A stretch of DNA of 64,000 nucleotides from Ancylobacter mangrovi (GCF_024752355.1 NZ_JANTHZ010000012.1:124001-188000); one strand, 5' to 3'; shown: positions 1 to 9,128, counted from the stretch's first letter. Translations and numbers: made by a program. Notes: generated by a model not told the origin, from the sequence alone.

Positions 1-1033
1 AGACCGCGCGCCAGTAGCGGCGCAGCGCCTCGCGCCCGCCCTCATTGCCGCCGCGCGCGAGGCCGGTCGCCAGCACGGCGGCGTTCATCGCCCCGGCGCT
101 GGTGCCGGAAATCCCCTCGACCGAGATGCGCCCGTCCTCCAGCAGCCGGTCGAGCACGCCCCAGGTGAAGGCGCCATGCGCGCCGCCGCCCTGCAGCGCG
201 AGGTTGATCGGCTTGAGCGTCGGGCTCGAGGGCTTGCCGGGCTGGCGCTTGACCTTGACCTCGCCGGTCGGCGTGGCGAGCGCACCGGCCACGGCCTCGG
301 CCTTGGCGCTCTCTGCCTTTGCGCCCGTCTTCTCGGCGGAGGCGTCCTTGGCCGGAGCTTCGGCCCTCGCGGCGGAAGCCTTCGGCGCCGCCTTGGCCGC
401 CGCGCCGCGCCGGACCGGCTTGGCAGCGGGCTTCGCGTCGGTCGCCTTCGTCTCTGCAGGCTTGGTCTCCGCCGGCTTGGTCTCTGCGGGTGTCGCCACG
501 GGTGCCTCTGCGACGGCCATCTTGGAGGTGACCGTCTCGCTCTTGGCCGAAGCAGGCTTCGGCGCCGTCTTGCGGGCACCCGGTTTGGCCGCGCCGGACT
601 TGGCAACAGCGGGCTTGGCCGTATCCGCCTTGGCCGTCCCCGGCTTCGTGCGACCCGGCGTCGCCGTCGACGCGGCGGCGCTTCCGGCCGCCTCGCCGCC
701 GGCGAGCTTGCCGACCGCCGCTTCTCCGGCGCCCTTCCGGCTCGCCCCCGACTTCGCAGCCCCGGTCTTCGCCGCTCCCGTCTTCGCAGCCCCGGTCACG
801 CCACCGCCGGCCGCCACCGACGTCGCCGGCTCGACGATGTCGGGCGCCGGGCTGGCGGGTGCCGTCGCCTCGGGCGTGGGCGTCGACACCGTGCGGCGCG
901 ACGGCCCGGTCGCGGCAGCCGTGCGGCTGCCAGCGGGCGCCTTAGGCGACGCCTTCGCAGACGGCTTGTTGGCAGACCGCTTGGCTTGTGCTTTCGCGGG
1001 GGTGGCGCGGGTGCGCCTGGGCGTATCGGCCAC
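1..1033 (-). CDS. patatin-like phospholipase/esterase with long Ala/Lys/Pro-rich N-terminal tail (partial, C-terminus beyond window)
   Basis: The reading frame begins at a GTG at 1033, preceded by a strong AGGAGGAG ribosome site, and runs off the left edge. Residues 1 to about 270 are low-complexity and rich in Ala, Lys, Pro and Thr, with short repeats such as KPAET (three times) and AAKTG. A patatin domain then begins with the oxyanion-hole motif GGGAHG near residue 278 and the nucleophile elbow GTSAG near residue 312. The catalytic Asp would lie outside the window. Patatins are Ser-Asp lipid acyl hydrolases. The gene starts 20 bases after the 3-hydroxybutyrate dehydrogenase stop, so the two are probably co-transcribed. 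A role in polyhydroxybutyrate turnover is inferred from that context. The tail recalls the AAKPA-rich tail of the phasin PhaF. Confidence 0.88.
   Translation of the reverse strand, partial: MADTPRRTRATPAKAQAKRSANKPSAKASPKAPAGSRTAAATGPSRRTVSTPTPEATAPASPAPDIVEPATSVAAGGGVTGAAKTGAAKTGAAKSGASRKGAGEAAVGKLAGGEAAGSAAASTATPGRTKPGTAKADTAKPAVAKSGAAKPGARKTAPKPASAKSETVTSKMAVAEAPVATPAETKPAETKPAETKATDAKPAAKPVRRGAAAKAAPKASAARAEAPAKDASAEKTGAKAESAKAEAVAGALATPTGEVKVKRQPGKPSSPTLKPINLALQGGGAHGAFTWGVLDRLLEDGRISVEGISGTSAGAMNAAVLATGLARGGNEGGREALRRYWRAV
450..494. repeat. three 15-bp tandem units inside the patatin tail
   Basis: Three near-identical 15-base units lie in frame in the low-complexity tail and encode KPAET-type pentapeptides. 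They have the look of slippage or unequal exchange within the coding repeat, not of a mobile element. Confidence 0.8.
750..794. repeat. three 15-bp tandem units inside the patatin tail
   Basis: Three 15-base units (consensus GTCTTCGCAGCCCCG on the plus strand) encode AAKTG/AAKSG-like pentapeptides. This is a second, independent internal repeat of the same tail. Confidence 0.8.
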
Positions 1034-1053
1034 GCGGCTCCTCCTCGACTTCG

Positions 1054-1833
1054 TTACTCGGCGACCCAGCCGCCGTCGATCTGCTGCAGCGCGCCGGTGA
1101 TCGACTTGGCGTTGTCGCCGCACAGGAACACGGCGAGGGCGGCCACCTGCTCGACCGTCACGAATTCCTTGGTCGGCTGCTCGGCCAGCAGGAACTCCTT
1201 CACCTGCTGCTCGGTGATGCCGCGGGCCTTGGCGGTGTCGGGAATCTGCTTCTCGACCAGCGGCGTCCACACATAACCCGGGCAGATCGCATTGCAGGTA
1301 ATGCCGAAGGTAGCGGTTTCCAGGGCCACCGTCTTGGTCAGGCCGGCGATGCCGTGCTTGGCCGAGACATAGGCCGACTTGAAGGGCGAGGCGACCAGCG
1401 CATGGGCGGAGGCGGTGTTGATGATGCGCCCCCATTTGCGCGCCTTCATGCCCGGCACCGCCGCCTTGATGGCGTGGAAGGCGGCCGACAGGTTCAGCGC
1501 GATGATGAGGTCCCACTTGTCGTCCGGGAAGTCCTCGATCGGCTCGACATGCTGCACGCCGGCATTGTTGATGAGGATGTCGACCGAGCCCAGCTCGCCC
1601 TCGGCGAACTTCACGAGGCCGGCGCATTCCGAGCCCTTGGTGAGGTCCGCGCCCGAATAGATCGCCTTGACGCCGAACTCGCTTTCGATGCCCGAGCGCT
1701 CCTTCTCGATCGCCGCCGGATCGCCGAAGCCGTTCAGCGTCACGTTCACGCCCTCGGCCGCAAGCGCGCGCGCATAGGCGAGGCCGATGCCGCTGGTTGA
1801 GCCGGTGACGACGGCGTTCTTCCCCTTAAGCAT
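1054..1833 (-). CDS. bdhA: (R)-3-hydroxybutyrate dehydrogenase (SDR family)
   Basis: This 259-residue classical short-chain dehydrogenase would oxidise (R)-3-hydroxybutyrate to acetoacetate with NAD+, the step after poly-3-hydroxybutyrate depolymerisation. The cofactor motif TGSTSGIG is at residues 10-17, NNAG at 89-92, and the catalytic Ser142, Tyr155 and Lys159 are in place. The C-terminal half, with EKQIPDTAKARGI, the LLAEQPTKEF segment and a terminal ALQQIDGGW, is characteristic of hydroxybutyrate dehydrogenases and not of generic SDRs. Length is normal for the family. It lies 20 bases upstream of the patatin gene. The acetoacetate decarboxylase at about 7.3 kb would act on its product, although that gene is not in the same operon. 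Confidence 0.95.
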   Translation of the reverse strand: MLKGKNAVVTGSTSGIGLAYARALAAEGVNVTLNGFGDPAAIEKERSGIESEFGVKAIYSGADLTKGSECAGLVKFAEGELGSVDILINNAGVQHVEPIEDFPDDKWDLIIALNLSAAFHAIKAAVPGMKARKWGRIINTASAHALVASPFKSAYVSAKHGIAGLTKTVALETATFGITCNAICPGYVWTPLVEKQIPDTAKARGITEQQVKEFLLAEQPTKEFVTVEQVAALAVFLCGDNAKSITGALQQIDGGWVAE

Positions 1834-2025
1834 TCAAGAGCTCCTGAGCTGGAGGGCGACGGGTCGAGGCCTAGCGGCTCGCATCCTGCCGTCCGAATTC
1901 CCATATGATCTACGCTAGCACGGCATACCGCACTGCAAACACCCTTATCGCACAGCGGCTTCCAACCTTCCCGCGATCCTGCCGGCATGGTTTTCGGTTT
2001 GCTAGCGCTGGAGTACGATCACCGC

Positions 2026-2571
2026 ATGACGTCGCACCTCGAAACCGGGCGCAAACCGCTCCACGCCGATCACGACCACAGCACCTGCGTCGCCGACGCG
2101 CTGTCGCGGGCGGAGATGTGCTGCGAGGAGCGCGGGGCGCGGCTCACCCCGCTGCGCCGGCGCGTGCTGGAAGTGCTCGCCGACAGCCATGTCCCGCTCG
2201 GCGCCTACGACCTCGTGGAGCGGCTCGGCGCCACCGGCGAGAAGCCGCCGCCGATGTCGGTCTACCGCGCGCTCGACTTCTTGGTCGGCGAGGGCCTCGC
2301 CCACCGGGTGGAGAGCCGCAACGCCTTCATCGCCTGCGGGCGCGAGCATGCCGCCGACGAGGTGGTGGTGTTCCTAATCTGCGACGAGTGCGGGCTGACG
2401 ACCGAGATCGCCTCCCACGCCGTCGGCCGCGACCTCGCCTGGGCGAGCCGGGCGGCCGGCTTCACCCGCCGCGCCTCGGTGGTCGAGATCCCCGGCCTGT
2501 GCGCGCGCTGCGCCGAGGCCGGCCGTCACGCCGATGCCACGCAGGCGGTTCAGGCTGGAGAGGATCGTTGA
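2026..2571 (+). CDS. zur: zinc uptake regulator, Fur family
   Basis: This Fur-family repressor senses zinc and represses zinc-import genes. The protein opens with a His/Cys-containing segment (HADHDHSTC), followed by the winged helix ([15 protein letters not shown], then [14 protein letters not shown]) and the C-terminal dimerisation domain. Two CxxC pairs (CDECG and CARC) form the structural zinc site, and ESRNAFIAC is typical of Zur as opposed to Fur or Irr. Start 2026 is chosen because family members begin near this point. An in-frame ATG at 1987 would add 13 residues but has no ribosome site. A likely target is the znu operon at 11-14 kb, which has a matching palindrome in its promoter. 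ispG follows after 67 bases. Confidence 0.9.
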   Translation: MTSHLETGRKPLHADHDHSTCVADALSRAEMCCEERGARLTPLRRRVLEVLADSHVPLGAYDLVERLGATGEKPPPMSVYRALDFLVGEGLAHRVESRNAFIACGREHAADEVVVFLICDECGLTTEIASHAVGRDLAWASRAAGFTRRASVVEIPGLCARCAEAGRHADATQAVQAGEDR

Positions 2572-2638
2572 CGGCGGCGGACGCCGCGTCTACCCGAACA
2601 GGCGCTGCCTTCGCGCCGCGCCACTGGAACGTCCCCCG

Positions 2639-3961
2639 ATGACCCTGCTCCGCGACACCGCCGAACCGACCGCTCTCGAACCCATCGTCGCTCCCGAGCT
2701 CGAGGCCGCCGGCCCGGCCCCTCGGCGGTCGACCGTTCCGGTGATGGTCGGCGAGGTCGCTGTTGGCGGCGGCGCGCCGGTCGTGGTGCAGTCCATGACC
2801 AACACCGACACCGCGGACGCGGCGGGCACGGCGTTGCAGATCGCCCAGCTCGCGCGCGCCGGCTCGGAGATCGTGCGCATCACGGTCGACCGGGACGAAG
2901 CCGCGCAGGCGGTGCCGGAGATCAAGGAACGCCTGCTGGCGATGGGGCTCTCCACCCCGATCGTCGGCGACTTCCACTATAACGGCCACCTGCTGCTGAC
3001 GAAGTATCCCGACTGCGCGGCCGCGCTCGACAAGTACCGCATCAACCCGGGCAATGTCGGCTTCGGCGACAAGCGCGACCGTCACTTCGCCACCATCATC
3101 GAGCTCGCCATCAAATACGACAAGCCGGTGCGCATCGGCGCCAACTGGGGCTCGCTCGACAACGACCTGCTCACCGCGCTGATGGACCAGAACGCGAAGC
3201 TTCCGCGCCCGGCGGACGCGCGCGCCGTCACCCGCGAGGCGCTGGTGCGCTCGGCCCTGCTCTCGGCCGCGCTCGCCGAGGAGATCGGCCTCAAGCGCGA
3301 GAAGATCATCCTCTCCGCCAAGGTGTCGGCGGTGCAGGACCTCATCACCGTCTATTCCGAGCTCGCGCGCCGCGCCGACTACGCGCTGCATCTCGGCCTT
3401 ACCGAGGCCGGCATGGGCTCGAAGGGCATCGTCGCCTCCTCCACCGCCATGGGCGTGCTGCTCCAGCAGGGCATCGGCGACACGATCCGCGTCTCGCTCA
3501 CCCCCGAGCCGGGCGGCGACCGCACCCGCGAGGTGACGGTGGCGCAGGAGATGCTGCAGACCATGGGCCTGCGCACCTTCGTGCCGCTGGTCGCCGCCTG
3601 CCCCGGCTGCGGGCGCACCACCTCCACCACCTTCCAGGAGCTCGCCTTCGAGGTGCAGGACTTCATCCGCACCTCGATGCCGGAATGGAAGAAGCACTAT
3701 CCCGGCGTCGAGACGCTGAACGTCGCGGTGATGGGCTGCATCGTCAACGGGCCGGGCGAATCCAAGCATGCCGACATCGGCATCTCGCTGCCCGGTACCG
3801 GCGAGTTCCCCACCGCCCCGGTCTATCTCGACGGCAAGAAGGCGATGACGCTGCGCGGGCCGAGCCTGCGCGACGACTTCAAAAAGATCGTCGAGGAGTA
3901 TGTGGCGCGGCGGTTCGGCGTGGGACGGACGGAAGCGGGCAGCGTCGACGCGGCGGAGTGA
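2639..3961 (+). CDS. ispG: 4-hydroxy-3-methylbut-2-en-1-yl diphosphate synthase (flavodoxin)
   Basis: IspG (GcpE) is the penultimate enzyme of the MEP isoprenoid pathway. It reductively opens methylerythritol cyclodiphosphate to HMBPP using a [4Fe-4S] cluster. The 440-residue protein has the N-terminal TIM barrel (VQSMTNTDT near 50, DFHYNGH near 111, RINPGNVG near 134). The C-terminal cluster domain carries Cys321 and Cys324 (CPGCGRT), Cys367 ([11 protein letters not shown]) and the ligand Glu374. The N-terminal extension of about 30 residues is ordinary for alphaproteobacterial IspG. The downstream ATG at 2639 is preferred because conserved sequence begins after it; a longer frame reaches back into the zur end. 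Sharing a strand with zur suggests co-transcription. Confidence 0.97.
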   Translation: MTLLRDTAEPTALEPIVAPELEAAGPAPRRSTVPVMVGEVAVGGGAPVVVQSMTNTDTADAAGTALQIAQLARAGSEIVRITVDRDEAAQAVPEIKERLLAMGLSTPIVGDFHYNGHLLLTKYPDCAAALDKYRINPGNVGFGDKRDRHFATIIELAIKYDKPVRIGANWGSLDNDLLTALMDQNAKLPRPADARAVTREALVRSALLSAALAEEIGLKREKIILSAKVSAVQDLITVYSELARRADYALHLGLTEAGMGSKGIVASSTAMGVLLQQGIGDTIRVSLTPEPGGDRTREVTVAQEMLQTMGLRTFVPLVAACPGCGRTTSTTFQELAFEVQDFIRTSMPEWKKHYPGVETLNVAVMGCIVNGPGESKHADIGISLPGTGEFPTAPVYLDGKKAMTLRGPSLRDDFKKIVEEYVARRFGVGRTEAGSVDAAE

Positions 3962-3964
3962 TGA

Positions 3965-4315
3965 TCAGATTTTACTGGAGATTTTTTCCAGAAGTATCTC
4001 CACCTCTGAAATATCAGATCGCACTAGACTCCAACCTGAACCATTGACGCTCTTATCATACCTAAATGATGCGTTTCCATAATAGTCGTAGGCTTTATTT
4101 ATCTGACTAATTTCAATACCATTTTCGTCATAAACAATCTTGAATGAAGGTCTGGACCCATCACCATCTACGCCGATGCGGACAAAGCACGGCTGCCTTT
4201 CAGACAAAACCATTCGATGATGGATTCTCTGCAACCAACCGGCCGGATTTTTCATCTTTCCGATTGCAAGCATCGTTTCAACGGTTGAGTCCTTCGGCAC
4301 AGTTTTCGACTTCAT
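3965..4315 (-). CDS. hypothetical protein, AT-rich orphan gene
   Basis: This 116-residue open frame lies convergent to ispG, ending three bases after the ispG stop. I do not recognise the family. The product is mostly hydrophilic with no signal peptide or membrane segment. A central FVRIGVDGDGSRPSFKIVYDENG stretch followed by aromatic-rich YDYYGNASFRYD suggests a small beta-rich domain. Base composition is strikingly lower in GC (near 40% by eye) than its neighbours, and codon use differs, which suggests recent acquisition. The start has only a weak ribosome site. It may be a real orphan gene or a decayed remnant. Confidence 0.5.
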   Translation of the reverse strand: MKSKTVPKDSTVETMLAIGKMKNPAGWLQRIHHRMVLSERQPCFVRIGVDGDGSRPSFKIVYDENGIEISQINKAYDYYGNASFRYDKSVNGSGWSLVRSDISEVEILLEKISSKI

Positions 4316-4475
4316 GAATGCGCCCTGTGGTTTCAGGCGTCGATTCTAAGTCCGCCTCACAATCAACATCAAGCCTCACCAATCCAAGACTCGTCCATTG
4401 CCCTTCCCCGCCTATAGGCGTAAAAGCCCGCGCTCGTCCGAGCCTGTGAATGGCAGGACTTTCAGGAGAAATATG

Positions 4476-5513
4476 ATGGGCTACAAGGTCGCCGTCGTCG
4501 GCGCCACAGGCAATGTGGGCCGTGAAATGCTCGACATCCTCTCGGAGCGGGGTTTTCCCGCCGACGAGGTGGTCGCGCTCGCCTCCCGTCGTTCGGTCGG
4601 GACGGAAGTCTCCTTCGGCGACAAGACCCTGAAAGTCAAAGCCCTCGAGCACTACGACTTCTCCGACACCGACATCTGCCTGATGTCGGCGGGCGGCGAC
4701 GTGTCGAAGCAGTGGTCGCCCAAGATCGGCGCCCAGGGCTGCGTGGTGATCGATAACTCCTCAGCCTGGCGCTACGATTCCGACGTGCCGCTGATCGTGC
4801 CGGAAGTGAACGCCGACGCGGTGAAGGGCTTCACCCGCAAGAACATCATCGCCAACCCGAACTGCTCGACCGCCCAGCTCGTCGTGGCGCTGAAGCCGCT
4901 GCACGATCTGGCGACGATCAAGCGTGTCGTGGTCGCGACCTACCAGTCGGTCTCCGGCGCCGGCAAGGACGCGATGGACGAATTGTTCTCGCAGACCCGC
5001 GCCGTGTTCGTCTCCGACCCGATCGAGCCGAAGAAGTTCACCAAGCGCATCGCCTTCAACGTGATTCCGCACATCGACGTCTTCATGGAGGACGGCTACA
5101 CCAAGGAAGAATGGAAGGTGATGGCCGAGACCAAGAAGATCCTCGACCCGAAGATCAAGCTCACCTGCACCGCGGTGCGGGTCCCGGTGTTCATCTCCCA
5201 TGCCGAGGCGGTGAACATCGAGTTCGAGAAGCCGATCACGGTCGAGGAGGCCACGGAGGCGCTGCGCAACGCCCCCGGGGTGCTGGTCGTCGACAAGCAC
5301 GAGCCCGGCGGCTACATCACGCCCTACGAGGCGGCCGGCGAGGACGCGACCTACATCTCGCGCATCCGCGAGGATGCGACGGTGGAGAACGGCCTCTCCT
5401 TCTGGTGCGTGTCGGACAATCTGCGCAAGGGCGCGGCGCTGAACGCGGTGCAGATCGCCGAGGTTCTGGTCAACCGCAAGCTCCTTCAGCCGAAGTCGCA
5501 GAAGGCGGCCTGA
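4476..5513 (+). CDS. asd: aspartate-semialdehyde dehydrogenase
   Basis: The enzyme reduces aspartyl-4-phosphate to aspartate-4-semialdehyde with NADPH, feeding lysine/diaminopimelate, methionine and threonine synthesis. The 345-residue protein has the Rossmann motif GATGNVG at residues 9-15, the catalytic Cys130 in NPNCSTAQ and the catalytic His242 in VRVPVFISH. Two ATGs are adjacent; the second (4476) sits 7 bases after AGGAG and is preferred to 4473. The 160 bases upstream separate it from the orphan gene, so it has its own promoter. A strong hairpin follows the stop. Confidence 0.97.
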   Translation: MGYKVAVVGATGNVGREMLDILSERGFPADEVVALASRRSVGTEVSFGDKTLKVKALEHYDFSDTDICLMSAGGDVSKQWSPKIGAQGCVVIDNSSAWRYDSDVPLIVPEVNADAVKGFTRKNIIANPNCSTAQLVVALKPLHDLATIKRVVVATYQSVSGAGKDAMDELFSQTRAVFVSDPIEPKKFTKRIAFNVIPHIDVFMEDGYTKEEWKVMAETKKILDPKIKLTCTAVRVPVFISHAEAVNIEFEKPITVEEATEALRNAPGVLVVDKHEPGGYITPYEAAGEDATYISRIREDATVENGLSFWCVSDNLRKGAALNAVQIAEVLVNRKLLQPKSQKAA

Positions 5514-5573
5514 ACGGCCGCGACCGCGAGACCGCGACGGCCGCTTCCGGGCGGCCCGATATTACGGGAAATG

Positions 5574-5601
5574 CAACGGCCGCCCTCCGGGGCGGCCGTT
5601 G
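5574..5601 (+). terminator. probable terminator after asd
   Basis: A perfect 12-bp inverted repeat (CAACGGCCGCCC) closes on a TCCG loop 60 bases after the asd stop, followed by a short pyrimidine-rich stretch, not a long T run. Confidence 0.7.
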
Positions 5602-5640
5602 TCGTTCTGACATTACCGCGTCACCGTTCCGCCGAAGTCG

Positions 5641-6333
5641 ATGTACAAGGTGCGCCGCACCTCAACTTCGGATGGAATCGTGCTGACGCGTCTTCTCACC
5701 ATCGCGGCGATCGTCGCGGGCGGGCTGGCCTCGCTCTCCGCCCCGGCCCTCGCCCATCCCCATGTCTGGGTGGTCGTGAGATCCCAGTTCAATTATGCGC
5801 CCGACGGCTCGCTGGTCGACGTGCGCCACGACTGGACCTTCGACGAGGGCTTCTCGAGCTTCGCGCTGCAGGGGCTGGAGACCGGGCCGGACGGCAAGCC
5901 GACCGAGAAGACGCTGAAGGAGCTCGCCCAGGTCAACATCGATTCCCTCAAGGACTACGACTATTTCACCTATGCCCAGCGCGGGAAGCAGAAGTTCCCG
6001 TTCGCCCCGCCGAAGGACTACAGCCTCACCTATGACGGCACGTCGCTGACGCTGCACTTCACCCTGCCGCTGGCCAAGCCCGTGCCGGCGAAGGGCAGCA
6101 CCGCGATCGACGTCTACGACCCGACCTATTTCGTCGCCTTCCAGCTCGCCGATGACAATCCGGTCAAGCTGGCGGGCGGGCCGCCCGGCTGCACGGTCGA
6201 CCTGCACCGGCCCGATCCGGCCGCGACCTCGAGCTCGACCATGACGCTGTCCGAGAGCTTCTTCAACACGCTCACCTCGGCCAGCAATTTCGGCTCGCAA
6301 TTCTCCAACCGGGCCACGGTGACCTGTCCGTGA
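5641..6333 (+). CDS. DUF1007 family secreted protein
   Basis: This 230-residue protein has an N-terminal signal peptide (hydrophobic core LLTIAAIVAGGLASLSAPALA), and the mature protein begins HPHVWV, the signature of DUF1007. The family is nearly always paired with NicO/RcnA-type metal permeases and is thought to be a periplasmic accessory with a metal-binding His motif at its N-terminus. Its stop overlaps the next gene start (GTGA), so the two are translationally coupled. The start at 5641 lacks a clear ribosome site; a GTG at 5680 would give a shorter, more typical signal peptide. The metal is not evident from the sequence. Confidence 0.85.
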   Translation: MYKVRRTSTSDGIVLTRLLTIAAIVAGGLASLSAPALAHPHVWVVVRSQFNYAPDGSLVDVRHDWTFDEGFSSFALQGLETGPDGKPTEKTLKELAQVNIDSLKDYDYFTYAQRGKQKFPFAPPKDYSLTYDGTSLTLHFTLPLAKPVPAKGSTAIDVYDPTYFVAFQLADDNPVKLAGGPPGCTVDLHRPDPAATSSSTMTLSESFFNTLTSASNFGSQFSNRATVTCP

Positions 6334-7283
6334 AGCGGCTCGCGCTTGCCCTTCTGGCCGTGCTCGGGGCGGCGCTCGCGCTCCATCCCGCCTTCGCGCA
6401 ATCGCCCTTCGGCGTCGGCGCCCCGGCCCCGCCGGAGCCCGCCGGCATCGCCGCCTTCATCCTCGCCAAGCAGGCCGAGTTCTACCGCCTGCTGACCTCG
6501 GCGGTGCGCGCCTCCAAGCAGGACGGCAGCGCGCTCGCCGTGCTCGGGGGCATTTCATTCGCCTACGGCATCTTCCACGCCGCCGGCCCGGGGCACGGCA
6601 AGGCGGTGATCTCCTCCTACCTGCTCGCCAACGAGGCGACGCTGAAGCGCGGCGTCGGCCTCGCCTTCGCCAGCGCCTTCGCCCAGTCGATGACCGCCAT
6701 CCTGGTCGCCGCCCTGTTCGCGATCGTGCTCGGCGCCACCGCCGTGACGATGAGCCGGGCGGTCTATGTCGTGGAACTCGCCGCCTACGCGCTGGTGGTG
6801 CTGATCGGCCTGCGCCTCGCCTATGCGAAGGGCCGCGCGCTCATCGCCGCCTGGCGCGGCCTGCCGGACCATGTCCACAATGGCGACGAGAGCTGCGACG
6901 ATCACGGCCACCTGCCTGGTCCGGACGCGCTGCCCAAGGGGAGCGGCTGGCGCGAATGGTGGGGCGCGGTGCTCTCGGTCGGGCTGCGGCCCTGCTCGGG
7001 CGCGATCCTGGTGCTGATCTTCGCCCTGACGCAGGGCATCTTCTGGGTCGGGGCCGCCTCGACCCTGCTGATGGGCGTGGGCACGGCGATGACGGTGAGC
7101 GCCGTCGCCGCGCTCGCGGTGTTCGCCAAGCGCACCGCGGTGCGGCTGGCGGCGACCCGGCCGGGCTCGGCCGGGTCCGTCGTGCTGCGGGGCGTCGAAT
7201 TCCTCGCCGCGCTCGCGCTGATCGCCTTCGGCCTCGCCCTGATGTTCGGCTTCATGCTCACCGAGCGCCTGTCGCTCGGCTGA
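6330..7283 (+). CDS. NicO/RcnA family nickel/cobalt-type permease
   Basis: This 317-residue polytopic inner-membrane protein begins at a GTG overlapping the DUF1007 stop. A signal-like first helix is followed by the family motif YGIFHAAGPGHGKA near residue 76, whose HxxGxGHG residues bind metal, and by several membrane segments. A cytoplasmic or periplasmic loop near 185-195 is His/Asp-rich (HVHNGDESCDDHGH). A second conserved block GLRPCSGAILVLIF lies near residue 229. The family moves Ni2+ or Co2+, and some members may act on other divalent ions. Pairing with DUF1007 suggests a two-component metal transporter. Confidence 0.87.
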   Translation: MKRLALALLAVLGAALALHPAFAQSPFGVGAPAPPEPAGIAAFILAKQAEFYRLLTSAVRASKQDGSALAVLGGISFAYGIFHAAGPGHGKAVISSYLLANEATLKRGVGLAFASAFAQSMTAILVAALFAIVLGATAVTMSRAVYVVELAAYALVVLIGLRLAYAKGRALIAAWRGLPDHVHNGDESCDDHGHLPGPDALPKGSGWREWWGAVLSVGLRPCSGAILVLIFALTQGIFWVGAASTLLMGVGTAMTVSAVAALAVFAKRTAVRLAATRPGSAGSVVLRGVEFLAALALIAFGLALMFGFMLTERLSLG

Positions 7284-7311
7284 GGCCGGTGGAGGCGCCG
7301 GCGCGAAGGCC

Positions 7312-8052
7312 TCAGTCCTTCATATAGTCGTGGATCACCTTGCCGAGGCCGAGCGTGAGGTCGGACTTGATGTGGGTGGCGGAGAGCACCTCCAGCACCG
7401 GCAGCTTGGCGACGTCGCAGATGGCGTGCGGGAACAGCCCGAGCGCCGCCGGCCCGGTCCACGCCTCCTTGATGATGACGTCCTCGAGATAGTACTCGAC
7501 CAGCTCGCAGATGCGCGGGCCACCATCCACGTCGGGAATGATCTTGATCATCCAGTTCGGCGCCAGCATCGACTTCAGCGTCGCGTCCTTGTCGACCGCC
7601 TGGTACTTGTAGCCCATGGTGCCGCAGGCGCAGAGCACGCTGCCATAGTTCAGCTTGGCGACCAACGTGTCGCTCTCCACCGCGATGCTCGGCTTGGCCA
7701 GCTTCTTGGGAAAGCCCCAGATCTCGCGCCCGCCGGCGATCGGCGCCTCGTCGTCGAGATACATGGAGTGGACGAAGCCGCCCTTGCGGCCCTCGAACTC
7801 GACCGGGATCACCTGCCCGGTCTCGGTGTAGTCGCCGAAGCCGGTGGAATCCGGCATGCGGATGAACTCGTATTTGACGATCGGGTCCGTCACCTTCAGC
7901 GGCTCGGGAACCACCTTCTCCAGCGCCGCCGGGTCGGTGCGGTAGGTGATGATGAAATATTCGCGGTTGAAGAAACGGTACGGACCCTTCGGATAGGAAG
8001 GGCTGGTCAGCGGCATGGAATAGGCAGTGCGACGGACGTCTTCAATCTTCAT
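7312..8052 (-). CDS. adc: acetoacetate decarboxylase
   Basis: This 246-residue protein belongs to the Adc family, which decarboxylates acetoacetate to acetone and CO2 through a Schiff-base lysine. The active-site block [12 protein letters not shown] near residues 110-121 carries the adjacent lysines of the family. The N-terminal segment ([16 protein letters not shown]) and C-terminal [15 protein letters not shown] are typical. It is convergent with the NicO gene and monocistronic. In this genome it would connect to 3-hydroxybutyrate/acetoacetate metabolism (bdhA at 1 kb). Some Adc-like proteins decarboxylate other beta-keto acids, so the substrate is the family default. Confidence 0.92.
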   Translation of the reverse strand: MKIEDVRRTAYSMPLTSPSYPKGPYRFFNREYFIITYRTDPAALEKVVPEPLKVTDPIVKYEFIRMPDSTGFGDYTETGQVIPVEFEGRKGGFVHSMYLDDEAPIAGGREIWGFPKKLAKPSIAVESDTLVAKLNYGSVLCACGTMGYKYQAVDKDATLKSMLAPNWMIKIIPDVDGGPRICELVEYYLEDVIIKEAWTGPAALGLFPHAICDVAKLPVLEVLSATHIKSDLTLGLGKVIHDYMKD

Positions 8053-8132
8053 GACGGGCCCTCAGCTGGAACGGATTGCGAGCCTAATGCACCGCACGCG
8101 GCCGCGACAGTGCGAACCGCGTCATCGCACCG

Positions 8133-9128
8133 TCACAGCACGATCAGCCCGCCCGCGCCGTCCTCGGTGCCGATGGCGAGCGCGCCGCCATCCGCGCGCC
8201 AGGCGAGCGCGCTGACCGCCCCGCCCGACGGCGAGCGGGCGAGGATCTCCGCCCCGTCCGAGATGCGCACCAGCAGCACCATGCCGTCGTCATAGCCGCA
8301 GGCGATCACCTCGTCCTTGGGATGCGCCCCGACGCAGGAGACGCGCACGTCGCGCGGCGCCAGCATGGTCGGCTGCTTGCCCATCGGCCCTTCCTTCGAG
8401 CCGAACGGCCAGAGCACCGCCTCGCTGGAGCCGGAGGTGGCGAGGAAGCGCCCGCCGGCGGTGAAGGCCATCGACTTCACCCGCGAGGGATAGCCCGACA
8501 TGCGCATATGCGCCCCGTCCGGCAGCCGCCAGCCGTGCAGCGCCGCCTCCTGCATGGTGGTGACGATGAAGCGCCCGTCCGGGTGCCAGAGGATGCCGCG
8601 ATGCGAGCCCTTCCATTCGAGCGACTCGGGCTTGGCCTGCGCGTTCGGGAACCACAGCGTCGCCCCGCCATAATGGGCGATGGCGAGCCGCGTGCCCTTC
8701 GGCGCGAAGGCGAGCCCGCCGACCGTCGAGGGCAGGTCGAGCGTCTTCGGATCGCCCTTGGCGGGCCGGAAATAGGCAGTGCGGCCGGCGGAGAAGGCGA
8801 CCGAGCCGTCCGGCCCGGCGGCCACCTGGTCGATCCACCGGCCCTTCTGCTCGAACAGCACCCGGCTCGACCCGTCGCCCGCCGTCTCCACCACGCGGCC
8901 ATCATCGCCGCCGGTGACGAGGCGGCGCCGGTCGCCGTCGACGCTCAGAATGGCGCCGCCGTGGGCGTCGAGGCGCCGTTCCTCTTCGCCCGCGAGCACG
9001 ATCTTCCCGCCGCCGAGCGCGAAGGCGGCGACGGAACCGAGGAAGCGCACGCCGACCACGGGATCGCCGAGATCGATCGGGGTGAGCTTCGAGGTGATGG
9101 AGGAAGGCGTGGAGGAAAGGGCAGCCAT
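8133..9128 (-). CDS. WD40-repeat protein
   Basis: This 331-residue cytoplasmic protein is built of beta-propeller repeats. Recurrent GG.(I/L)xxWxxDGxxL-like units occur, for example SHRGILWHPDGRFIVT, VKSMAFTAGGRFLATSG and VSALAWRADGGALAIG, consistent with about seven blades. It has no signal peptide or catalytic motif. In many Hyphomicrobiales a WD40 protein of this kind sits beside a CobW-type GTPase gene (recalled, not checked). Here an SDR gene lies between them on the same strand. A scaffold role linked to the CobW chaperone is an inference from that association. Confidence 0.85.
   Translation of the reverse strand: MAALSSTPSSITSKLTPIDLGDPVVGVRFLGSVAAFALGGGKIVLAGEEERRLDAHGGAILSVDGDRRRLVTGGDDGRVVETAGDGSSRVLFEQKGRWIDQVAAGPDGSVAFSAGRTAYFRPAKGDPKTLDLPSTVGGLAFAPKGTRLAIAHYGGATLWFPNAQAKPESLEWKGSHRGILWHPDGRFIVTTMQEAALHGWRLPDGAHMRMSGYPSRVKSMAFTAGGRFLATSGSSEAVLWPFGSKEGPMGKQPTMLAPRDVRVSCVGAHPKDEVIACGYDDGMVLLVRISDGAEILARSPSGGAVSALAWRADGGALAIGTEDGAGGLIVL

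Noticed and set aside
450..794. Possible CRISPR-like or transposon-end repeats
   Set aside because: The 15-bp units are in frame, contiguous and encode pentapeptide repeats; there are no spacers.
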